DNA of 64,000 nucleotides, taken from NCBI RefSeq assembly GCF_965208485.1, contig NZ_OZ242344.1:930001-994000 (forward strand). The letters are read 5' to 3'. Source of the DNA: Poriferisodalis sp965208485. Its GTDB lineage: Bacteria; Actinomycetota; Acidimicrobiia; Acidimicrobiales; Poriferisodalaceae. A model generated the notes under the pieces. That model did not search any database. It saw only the letters and a list, made by a program, of their open reading frames with translations, and was not told where the DNA came from. Shown here piece after piece: positions 8,357 through 15,041 of the stretch. How positions within the stretch are numbered: position 1 is the stretch's first letter; every line of letters begins with the position of its first letter. A program made the position numbers and the translations under genes.

Positions 8357-9235
8357 ATGACCGGATCCGACTACACCTGCTTCGACGTCGAGGTGGCTGC
8401 CCAGGTCGCACACCTCGTCATGAAGCGTCCTGAGAAGGCCAACTCGATGATCGCCGAGTTCTGGACCGAGCTGCCGAGCATCGTCGACGACGTCTCCGCC
8501 GGCACCGATGCACGTGTCGTGGTGCTGTCAGCAGTCGGTCGCCACTTCTGCTCAGGCATGGACTTGTCGGTGTTCGGCAGCTACGACGCATCCGGCGGCG
8601 CAGCCAGCGCCGACAGATCCGCGGACCGGGCACACGGCAGCCGGCGACGGGCCCAGTTCCGCACCGGCGTGCTGCGCGCACAGACCACCATGAACGCGCT
8701 GGAGAACAGTCGGCTGCCGGTCATCGCCGCCATCCAGGGCGCATGCGTCGGCGGCGGCGTCGACATGGTCTCGGCCTGCGACCTGCGCTACGCCACCAGC
8801 GATGCGTTCTTCAGCATCCAAGAGATCAACATCGGCATGACCGCGGATGTCGGAACGCTGCAGCGCATGCCCAAGCTGGTGCCCGAGGGTGTCGTGCGGG
8901 AGCTGGCCTTTACGGGTCGTCGCATGGGGGCAGAAGAGGCGCTCGACCGGGGCTTCGTCAACGCCGTCTACGACGATCACGACTCGATGATGGAGGCCGT
9001 GGCCGAGGTGGCTGCGCAGATCGCATCCAAGAGTCCGATGGCGATCTGGGGCACCAAGCAGACCATGAACTACAGCCGCGATCACTCGGTCGCCGACGGG
9101 CTCGAGTACATCGCAGTGTGGAACGCGGCCATGTTCGACACCGACGACATGGGCGAGGCCTTCCGAGCACAGATGGACCGTCGCGATCCCGACTATCCCA
9201 GCCACAGCTCCCTGCACCACGGGCTCGGCGCCTGA
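8357..9235 (+). CDS. Crotonase-family protein, dienoyl-CoA isomerase-like
   Basis: An enoyl-CoA hydratase/isomerase superfamily member of 292 residues. It shows the CoA-binding segment 'RHFCSGMDLSVF', the oxyanion-hole region 'IQGACVGGGVDMVSACDLRY' and 'EINIGMTADVGTLQRMPK'. The last, with Asp at the catalytic position, is characteristic of delta(3,5)-delta(2,4)-dienoyl-CoA isomerases. It would act in beta-oxidation of polyunsaturated acyl chains; the exact acyl substrate is not evident. ATG at 8357 is chosen because AGAAGGG lies 10 bases upstream; an in-frame TTG at 8309 would add 16 unconserved residues. It is transcribed alone, divergent from the HIT remnant. Confidence 0.85.
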   Translation: MTGSDYTCFDVEVAAQVAHLVMKRPEKANSMIAEFWTELPSIVDDVSAGTDARVVVLSAVGRHFCSGMDLSVFGSYDASGGAASADRSADRAHGSRRRAQFRTGVLRAQTTMNALENSRLPVIAAIQGACVGGGVDMVSACDLRYATSDAFFSIQEINIGMTADVGTLQRMPKLVPEGVVRELAFTGRRMGAEEALDRGFVNAVYDDHDSMMEAVAEVAAQIASKSPMAIWGTKQTMNYSRDHSVADGLEYIAVWNAAMFDTDDMGEAFRAQMDRRDPDYPSHSSLHHGLGA

Positions 9236-9274
9236 CGGGGCGCGCAGGAAACACAGCGCCTGACGCAACTCTCA

Positions 9275-9705
9275 TTGGTGCCGCTCGAATGCGGCTGGCT
9301 GTCCACGGCGACCTCGTCGGTGATTGCCGATGCTCCCGGCAATGTTCGGCTGCCGATCCCGAGCTGGCTGGTGCGTCACCCCAGCGGCCAGACGCTGGTG
9401 TTCGACACCGGCAGGCACCCTAGGTGCAAGAAGGCGTGGGCGCCCGCTACCTGCTGCTCGCAGAGTCCTTCGAGGCGGACTACTCACCGGACGACGAGGT
9501 GTCGGAACGGCTGCGCAGCGTCGACGTCGACCCGGCCGAGCTGACGTTTGCCATCTTCAGCCACCTGCATTTCGACCACTGCGGCGCCGCCGAGCTGCTG
9601 CCCAACGCTCGGCTGATCTGCCGGCGGGCCGAGTGGGAGTCCGGCCATCACCCCAAGCTGATCGAGCACGAGGTGTACAAGCCCGAGGATTTCGACTTGG
9701 TGTGA
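9275..9705 (+). pseudogene. Metallo-beta-lactamase fold lactonase, frameshifted and truncated
   Basis: The upstream frame encodes an MBL start ending in 'LVFDTG'. The domain continues in another frame from about 9424 with 'FSHLHFDHCGAAELLPNA', which carries the HxHxDH metal motif typical of N-acyl-homoserine lactonase-like enzymes. It then stops at 'DFDLV', about 110 residues short of a complete fold and without the second-half His/Asp ligands. Both the frameshift near 9420 and the early stop make it non-functional. Confidence 0.7.
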
Positions 9706-9866
9706 GCGCTCGCCGGTAGTCGCGTTCTGCGCTCACTGAAATTCGCGGTGGTGTCGGGGTCTTCTGGATTGGTCGAACTAGGCGGGGAGTCGCTGCAAGC
9801 GAATTCCGTTGTCTCGGACGTGGCAGAAGAACGGCCCCGGCCACTGGCACGCCGCCGTGATCGCAT

Positions 9867-10187
9867 CTAGGTGGCGAGCCAACAATCTGCCATCGCTTGA
9901 ACGTTCAGGCCGTCGGACGGGTGCAGGCAGAAGCACCGAACGCCGTGGAGCTTGACAGCCCAACCCTCCCGCGTGCGAACCCGCCTGTCCTTCATGAACG
10001 CGATCCAGTTGCGTTGCGCTACGAGTTCGAGCCAAGTCTCGTCGGCCACGTCCTCGTCGGCGGGCAGGCCGTAGTGCTCAGACAGCGTGACCACGCGCAA
10101 TCCAGCAGAGCGAAGCCGATCCGGGACTCCTTTGCGCCCGAGGCTCCGGTCCAAGAAGATGTCAGGCAGCCCAGCTGGATGTGGCAC
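9867..10187 (-). CDS. VapC45-type PIN-like toxin
   Basis: A toxin-like protein of about 100 residues with the PIN-like domain of the VapC45 family: 'PDIFLDRSLGRKGVPDRLR', 'HYGLPADEDVADETWLEL' and 'NWIAFMKDRRVR'. Acidic residues Asp (LDRS), Asp/Glu (DEDVADE) and Asp (MKD) are at the expected catalytic places. It would cleave RNA until bound by the antitoxin encoded upstream. The conserved part begins at a CTG at 10169, inside the antitoxin stop region. A GTG at 10187 is the nearest conventional start and is used here. Either way it overlaps the antitoxin gene. Confidence 0.78.
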   Translation of the reverse strand: MPHPAGLPDIFLDRSLGRKGVPDRLRSAGLRVVTLSEHYGLPADEDVADETWLELVAQRNWIAFMKDRRVRTREGWAVKLHGVRCFCLHPSDGLNVQAMADCWLAT

Positions 10188-10890
10188 GCAGGAAGTCCCA
10201 GAGATGCTCCTCCGGCATCCCGTATTCTTCACTCACCGTTCGCGCCGATTCGCCCGCGTCGAGCAGACTCTTGGCATCTGCGACGCGAGCGCCGCCACGG
10301 GCGAAGATCGGCGCACCGGCTGCCCGCTTCGGGTCGGCAACGATCACGCCGCCTTCGAACGGCGGAACGCAGATCCGCTCGGCAAACCCATCAGTCGCGT
10401 AGTCGATGCGCTCGAGATAGTCGGAGATGACCTCCGCAAAGACGCCTTGGCCATTCCTGACGACCACGAGCTCCATGGCAGCATGACCCACCTCGGTGTC
10501 GCAGAATCGATCGCCGTAGTCGAAGAGAATCTCAGCGCCGTCGGTGAACAGCCTCCGCGACGCCAGGGCGTATTCGACCCCCAACTCTTGGATGAGTATC
10601 TCCAATGCCGGTCGCACTCGTTGCAGTAGCACTCCACGGCGGCGAACAGCGGCAACGACGAGGGCCTCCGCGGTCCCGATGAACGGGATCGAGGGCATTC
10701 CGCGCGAACTCGCCTTCAACGACGTGATGATGGGTTCACCGATGACCGGACGACCGTCGCGAGGTTGGCGGCGATAGCCCTTCACCCAAGTACCCATTGT
10801 GGAGGCGGGGACATGGACGACCTGGGCCGCTTCAGCGACTGTGTACAGAGGCCGCTGGGTCCGCAGCTGCCACGACGACACTTCCGACAT
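10162..10890 (-). CDS. VapB45-like antitoxin with DUF433 domain
   Basis: A 242-residue protein with an N-terminal MerR/HTH-like segment ('LYTVAEAAQVVHVPASTM') and a C-terminal DUF433 domain ('ADAKSLLDAGESARTVSEEY'), the architecture of VapB45 antitoxins. It presumably neutralises the overlapping toxin and represses their shared promoter. The gene pair is complete and intact although its surroundings are full of remnants, which suggests recent or selected maintenance. Its 5' flank (10891-10931) leads into a copy of the 101-bp palindromic repeat. Confidence 0.8.
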   Translation of the reverse strand: MSEVSSWQLRTQRPLYTVAEAAQVVHVPASTMGTWVKGYRRQPRDGRPVIGEPIITSLKASSRGMPSIPFIGTAEALVVAAVRRRGVLLQRVRPALEILIQELGVEYALASRRLFTDGAEILFDYGDRFCDTEVGHAAMELVVVRNGQGVFAEVISDYLERIDYATDGFAERICVPPFEGGVIVADPKRAAGAPIFARGGARVADAKSLLDAGESARTVSEEYGMPEEHLWDFLRATSSWAA

Positions 10891-10931
10891 CAGGATGCGC
10901 CTTACCGTGAGTCCCTCAAGTTCCGAGATTA

Positions 10932-11032
10932 GGGTCCGCCATCAGTCAAGTCGCGTGATTTTCCCCCATGCGCAGGTCTCTGACCTGCGGAAATGCGTGA
11001 GCGGATCACGCGACTTAAGACGCGGCGGACCC
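10932..11032. repeat. 101-bp palindromic repeat, copy A (MITE-like)
   Basis: The ends are perfect 9-bp inverted repeats, GGGTCCGCC and GGCGGACCC. Inside them GTCGCGTGAT pairs with ATCACGCGAC, and at the centre GCAGGTC-TCT-GACCTGC forms a hairpin, so the unit can fold as one long interrupted stem. An almost identical copy lies at 30162-30262 (one T/C difference in 101 bp). It encodes nothing. Near identity over 19 kb of decaying DNA suggests recent dispersal as a miniature transposable or REP-like element. Confidence 0.85.
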
Positions 11033-11070
11033 TTAGCGGCGATTAGCGGCACGGTGATTGAGAGCCCGGC

Positions 11071-12108
11071 TCATCGGTCAGCAGTCGCCGGCGGGTCGAT
11101 GTGGTAGAAGCGGCGGGCAGTGCCGGCGAACAGGTCGGCGCGCTCGGAGGGCGTGTAGCCGGCTTGGTCACAGATGCGCTGGAAGGCGTTGAACAGCACG
11201 GTGTACGAGCAGCCCTGCTTGTCGACCGGGAAGTTGCTCTCGAACATGGCTCGGTCGGGGCCGAACGTCTCGATGGCGTGGCGGATGTCGTCGCTCCACG
11301 TTGCCGCCACGTGCTCCGACGAGGGTGCCTGGGGCAGCCGCGTGAAGCCGACGCCGTAGATGCTCATGCCGATGCCGCCCACCTTGATCGTGACCTGCGT
11401 GTGGCGGGCGAGCGCCTCGAGCGCCGGTCGCACAACAGAGCGCACCTCATCACGGCGGTCGGCATAGGGGCCGATGCCCAGCGGCCCGCCGAGGTGATCG
11501 AGCACGACGGGCGTGTCGGGCGCATCTTGAACCAGCCCAGCAAGCTCAGCGACCTGCGGGTGGAACATCCAGCCGTCGAAGCTGAAGCCCATCCGGCCCA
11601 GCGTTGCGAAGCCCGCCCGGAAGTCCGGGTCCGCGAGCAGTTCGGGCGGAGGCTTGGTGTGGCTCTCGCGGATCTGGTCGCTGGCGTCCCAGGCGCTGGC
11701 GTGACGGATCCCGCGGAACAGTCCCTCGCCGGCCTCGTCGTGTGCGGCCAATACCTCTTCGACAGCGCGGCCCAGCGTCAGGTCGGCGAAGCTGACGATG
11801 CCCGCGATGGTGGCGCCATCGGTCTCGGCAGAGATCGCAGCCTGCTCCCTGACAAACGCTGTCTCACCGACGGGTTTCACATGCTCGGGTCCGCTGGTGT
11901 AGTAGCCGGCAGCGCACTCCACGAAGACCGTCTGGGTGACGTTGTGGCCTGAACCGGTGTCAGCGTGAAGCTCCGGCACGAGGTACGTGCCGGCGGGGAA
12001 GTCCCACAGGTGGTGATGCGGATCGACGATCTCCTCGTCTGGATCGATCGGCTGCTCGATCGTTGCCGCCAGCCAGGCGTCCTTGTCGCTCGCTGTTCCG
12101 TCGGCCAT
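11071..12108 (-). CDS. Amidohydrolase family 2 (TIM-barrel) hydrolase
   Basis: A 345-residue amidohydrolase_2 protein. The metal-binding start of the barrel is 'VDPHHHLWDF', later blocks are 'GIVSFADL', 'FRGIRHA', 'VLDHLGGPLG' and 'AMFESNFPVD'. This subgroup contains lactonases and decarboxylase-like hydrolases of aromatic or dicarboxylic intermediates; the substrate is unknown. ATG at 12108 is chosen because GGGGGAG lies 6 bases upstream, and the much longer open frame above it is Arg-rich and non-conserved. It precedes no obvious pathway partner; the phosphoesterase gene upstream is separated by 32 bp on the same strand. Confidence 0.85.
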   Translation of the reverse strand: MADGTASDKDAWLAATIEQPIDPDEEIVDPHHHLWDFPAGTYLVPELHADTGSGHNVTQTVFVECAAGYYTSGPEHVKPVGETAFVREQAAISAETDGATIAGIVSFADLTLGRAVEEVLAAHDEAGEGLFRGIRHASAWDASDQIRESHTKPPPELLADPDFRAGFATLGRMGFSFDGWMFHPQVAELAGLVQDAPDTPVVLDHLGGPLGIGPYADRRDEVRSVVRPALEALARHTQVTIKVGGIGMSIYGVGFTRLPQAPSSEHVAATWSDDIRHAIETFGPDRAMFESNFPVDKQGCSYTVLFNAFQRICDQAGYTPSERADLFAGTARRFYHIDPPATADR

Positions 12109-12140
12109 AGCCGCTCCCCCTTGCCCGGGCTCGCCGCAGA

Positions 12141-12713
12141 CTAGACGTAGTCCCAGGACTCGGTGGGTTGGAGGCCGTCGGGGGTGAGCTGCCACAACGA
12201 CGGGGTGGCGACGCCGTCGGTGATGTCGAGATAGCCGACCGTGCCGAGCTGAGCGCTGAGATTGCGGGGGAACGTCGGGGATCCCGGATTCACGCACAGC
12301 ACGCCCGAGAGCATGTCGATGCGGTGCACGTGGGTGTCGCCGTAGACGCAGACGTCGAGCTGCTCATCGGTGCCGAAGTGCCGCTCGATGGCATCAGCAA
12401 CTGTGTAGAACGACAGCTCAGGCACTGGCAGGTGGTGTGTGAGGCCGACCCGCACGCCGTCGAATGTGTGGGTCCAGGCGGTCGCAAGCAATGGATGATC
12501 GGGCTGGACGTCCCGGCCCGAGGATCCGTCGTCGCCGTTGCCGCGAGCCGCCCAAGTGGGCGCCAGCTCGTTGAGCTGATCGATGACAGCGATGTCGTAG
12601 ATGTCGCCGGCATGCAGGATGGCGTCGCACCCGTCCATCGCTGCGTACGCCTCAGGCCATAGCTCGGGCGCCGCTTCGGGGATGTGCGTGTCTGAGATCA
12701 GCCCGATGCGCAT
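12141..12713 (-). CDS. YfcE/MJ0936-type metallophosphoesterase
   Basis: A 190-residue calcineurin-like phosphoesterase. The dinuclear metal motifs are all present: 'LISDTHIPE' (DxH), 'HAGDIYD' (GD), 'ARGNGDDG' (GNGD), 'LTHHLP' and 'GDTHVHRI' (GDTH). It hydrolyses phosphodiesters in the cytoplasm; physiological substrate unknown. Length is typical. It is followed closely by the amidohydrolase gene. Confidence 0.88.
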   Translation of the reverse strand: MRIGLISDTHIPEAAPELWPEAYAAMDGCDAILHAGDIYDIAVIDQLNELAPTWAARGNGDDGSSGRDVQPDHPLLATAWTHTFDGVRVGLTHHLPVPELSFYTVADAIERHFGTDEQLDVCVYGDTHVHRIDMLSGVLCVNPGSPTFPRNLSAQLGTVGYLDITDGVATPSLWQLTPDGLQPTESWDYV

Positions 12714-12779
12714 CCGGCCACGCTAGGAGACCGGCCGGCAACGCGACGGAGCAAACGTGCGGCGAACCGGACCTTGTGC

Positions 12780-13847
12780 TCAGCCGAAACGGGCACCGTC
12801 CGGCAGGCGGGCACCGCGCAGCCATGCCTGCGCGTCGATTGCGCCTCGGCCGGCCGGCTGCACGATCTCCAGGTGGATGAGCCCATCGGGGGTCACGACA
12901 ACGGCGTCACCGGCGAGCGTGCCGGGCGGGAAATCGCGCGCCGCAGCCGAGCGGAGCGCGGCATCATGCGCTACGGCGACGCGGGACGCGGCATGGCCGT
13001 CGCCCTTCTTGTTGTTGCATGTTTGGAGCGCGGCATCATGCGCTACGGCGACGCGGGACGCGGCATCGTGGACAGCAGCGCTCTCGGGCGGGGTGTCGTG
13101 GGCTGCGTCTGGCGGCGAGTCGGCCGGTCTGGCAGCGCGGATGATGAAACGCTGTCCCTTCAGCGTGGTCCACGCTCCTCCGACCCGGATCTGCCGGTCG
13201 ATGAAGGCCGCCGGCTGGGACCAGTCGATCCGCCGGTCCTCGGGCGTGAGCTTGCGGGCGTAGGTCGGCGTCCCCTCCTGGGGCTGCGGTGCGGGCAGCC
13301 CCTCTGCCAGCGACGCCGCCAGACAGGTTGCACCCTCGCTGGCGAGACGCTCGCGCAATCCCGCCGCGGTGTCGGCGGGGCCGATGGTCACCTCGTGCTG
13401 CCAGTAGACGGGTCCCGTGTCGAGCGTGGGTTCGAGCGCCATGAGCGACACGCCCGTACGGCTGTCGCCCGCCAGCAGCGCCCGCTCGACGGGGGCGGCG
13501 CCGCGCCAGCGCGGCAGCAGCGAGAAGTGCAGGTTGAGCATCGGCGTCACCGCGAGCATCTCGGCGGCGATGAGCTGGCCGAAGGCGACGACCACGGCAC
13601 AGTCGGCGCCGCACCCGGCGAGGTCGGCCGGGTCGTGGCTGACCTTCAAGCCCAAGTCGGCGGCGGCGGCGCCCACCGGGCTGGGCGTCTCGCTGCCGCG
13701 GCGGCTGCGGCGACGCGGGGTGCCGGTCACCACGACCGGGATTTCGAATTCGGCCCCGGCGAGCGCACGCAATGCGGGCACGGAGTCATCGGGGGTGCCC
13801 GCGAACGCCACTCGACTCGGCCGGCTCGGCGACAGCGGATGTGTCAT
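12780..13847 (-). CDS. fmt: Methionyl-tRNA formyltransferase
   Basis: Transfers a formyl group from 10-formyl-tetrahydrofolate to Met-tRNA(fMet). The N-terminal start 'VAFAGTPDDSVPALRAL', catalytic Asn/His in 'LNLHFSLLPRWRGAAPV' (SLLP folate loop), and Asp in 'LEPTLDTGPVYW' are present. The last has the usual LDTGP. The C-terminal tRNA-binding domain contains an Ala/His-rich insert of about 50 residues made largely of a 42-bp direct repeat (12953-13066), not expected in the family. The reading frame stays open, so function may survive. It lies downstream of def, as in the common priA-def-fmt arrangement. Confidence 0.92.
   Translation of the reverse strand: MTHPLSPSRPSRVAFAGTPDDSVPALRALAGAEFEIPVVVTGTPRRRSRRGSETPSPVGAAAADLGLKVSHDPADLAGCGADCAVVVAFGQLIAAEMLAVTPMLNLHFSLLPRWRGAAPVERALLAGDSRTGVSLMALEPTLDTGPVYWQHEVTIGPADTAAGLRERLASEGATCLAASLAEGLPAPQPQEGTPTYARKLTPEDRRIDWSQPAAFIDRQIRVGGAWTTLKGQRFIIRAARPADSPPDAAHDTPPESAAVHDAASRVAVAHDAALQTCNNKKGDGHAASRVAVAHDAALRSAAARDFPPGTLAGDAVVVTPDGLIHLEIVQPAGRGAIDAQAWLRGARLPDGARFG
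12953..13066. repeat. 42-bp direct repeat pair inside fmt
   Basis: Identical 42-bp units at 12953-12994 and 13025-13066 are separated by 30 bp. The centre-to-centre distance is 72 bp, a multiple of three, so the fmt frame is kept. Each unit encodes a 'HDAASRVAVAHDAAL'-like peptide in the C-terminal domain of Fmt. Perfect identity points to a recent duplication. Confidence 0.9.
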
Positions 13848-13882
13848 GGGTCACTCCCGCCGCTGCGGCGACGCCAGCTCAT

Positions 13883-13977
13883 CGCAAACCTGCGCAGAAA
13901 CACCGCCCCTGGCAGCAATACGGCGCAGAAATATCCGCCCAACGCAAACCTGCGCAGAAACGCCGCCCCTGGCAGCA
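13883..13977. repeat. 35-bp direct repeats in the def-fmt spacer
   Basis: Two 35-bp units beginning CGCAAACCTGCGCAGAAAC lie at 13883-13917 and 13943-13977, with a single A/G difference and a 60-bp period. They fill most of the 186-bp spacer between def and fmt. Each unit contains a small TGCGCA palindrome. No coding function is visible. Confidence 0.85.
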
Positions 13978-14033
13978 CGGCGCAGAGCAGCGACCGGTCG
14001 ACCGCTTGGCGCACCGTCAGAGTCCGGGAAACG

Positions 14034-14606
14034 TCAGGCGTCCGCGCTGTTGCGGCCCACCAGCGGAACAGGGCCGGAGGAGGATGAGGCGGCCGGTGCG
14101 CCGGGCTGCAATTCGCTGAGCTGGGTGCGCCACTGTCGCAGCGCCGATTTGCGTTCGGCCTTTTTGAGGTGGTCGATGAGCAAGACGCCGTCGAGGTGAT
14201 CAAGCTCGTGCTGGAACAGGCGCGCCAGTAACTCGTCCGCCTCGATGCTGACCTCGCTGCCGTCGAGGTCACGCCCGACGATGTGCACCTCTTTGGGGCG
14301 GATGATCTCGAAGGTCAGCCCAGGCACCGACAGGCATCCCTCGGTGTAGGCCCACTCGCCGTCGGTCTCGACGATCTCGGGATTGATCAGCGTCCGTGGA
14401 CCGTCGCCGTCATAGAGGTCGAACACGAACAGCCGCCGCTGGATGCCCACCTGCGGGGCGGCAAGTCCGATGCCCTCGGCGTCGTACATGGCAGGCAGCA
14501 TGTCGTCCACCATGCGTGCGACACGGCCGTCGATCTCGGTGATCTCAGCGGCGCGCTGACGCAGCACCGGATCGCCCATCAGCCGGATCTCGAAGGCGCC
14601 TCCCAT
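14034..14606 (-). CDS. def: Peptide deformylase
   Basis: Removes the N-formyl group from nascent proteins; a metal enzyme of 190 residues. All three family motifs are present: 'GIGLAAPQVG' (motif I), 'EGCLSVPG' (motif II, metal Cys) and 'QHELDHLDG' (motif III, HExxH). The C-terminal tail is Ala/Ser-rich and extends about 20 residues past the domain. It is transcribed towards fmt, whose product creates the formyl groups that Def removes. Upstream, a decayed HisD-like gene on the other strand separates it from priA. Confidence 0.95.
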   Translation of the reverse strand: MGGAFEIRLMGDPVLRQRAAEITEIDGRVARMVDDMLPAMYDAEGIGLAAPQVGIQRRLFVFDLYDGDGPRTLINPEIVETDGEWAYTEGCLSVPGLTFEIIRPKEVHIVGRDLDGSEVSIEADELLARLFQHELDHLDGVLLIDHLKKAERKSALRQWRTQLSELQPGAPAASSSSGPVPLVGRNSADA

Positions 14607-14714
14607 GGATTTCGCAGGCTACTGCTGTGCTCACTCGCCGCTTGTGCACTTGACCTAGGCTCAGTCGCCGTTGGTCGCTGTTGTGATGTCCGTGCGAGTC
14701 AGCGCGGAGGGCCG

Positions 14715-15032
14715 GTGGCGGAGATCCTGAAAGAGGCAGCATCCAAGGGCGCACACTGGACGGACCCGGTGCTGGCTGAGTGCGTCAGCGCCCTGATCGA
14801 CGCCGTAGCCGAGCACAGGAGCAGGCGGCGCGCGAGATGTCGGAGAAATTCGACGGTTGGTCTCCCGAGGAGTTCCGCCTGAGTCCTGAGCAGGCCGACG
14901 AGATCATCAGTCGACGAGATCATCAATGGTGTCGATTCCGGCACTCTTGACGACATCCGCTTTGCCCAGACCCAGATCCGCAACTTCGCTGCGGCCATTG
15001 CTCGGAACGCACTGAGCATCGCTGGAACGTGA
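14715..15032 (+). pseudogene. HisD/histidinol-dehydrogenase-family N-terminal remnant
   Basis: Three short segments in different frames together read like the N-terminus of a histidinol-dehydrogenase-family protein: 'VAEILKEAASKG', then 'MSEKFDGWSPEEFRLSPEQA', then 'TLDDIRFAQTQIRNFAAAIA', ending at TGA 15030-15032. The second frame change coincides exactly with a 16-bp tandem duplication at 14896-14927. A GGAGG at 14706-14710 precedes the GTG. The catalytic two-thirds of the protein is missing. The sulfopropanediol dehydrogenase branch of the family is as likely as true HisD. No other gene lies in this 435-bp interval. Confidence 0.6.
14896..14927. repeat. 16-bp tandem duplication causing a frameshift
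   Basis: CGACGAGATCATCAGT at 14896-14911 is followed directly by CGACGAGATCATCAAT at 14912-14927. Sixteen is not a multiple of three, so this duplication shifts the frame of the surrounding HisD-like remnant; the conserved reading resumes in the new frame. Confidence 0.85.
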
Positions 15033-15041
15033 CCCGCCCGC

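Noticed and set aside
10932..11032. The 101-bp repeat as a tRNA or riboswitch
   Set aside because: It is a symmetrical nested palindrome with terminal inverted repeats, has no cloverleaf or T-loop motif, and occurs unlinked to a common gene function.
13848..14033. Small coding gene in the def-fmt spacer
   Set aside because: The apparent frames simply translate the 35-bp direct repeats and lack a start with ribosome binding site.
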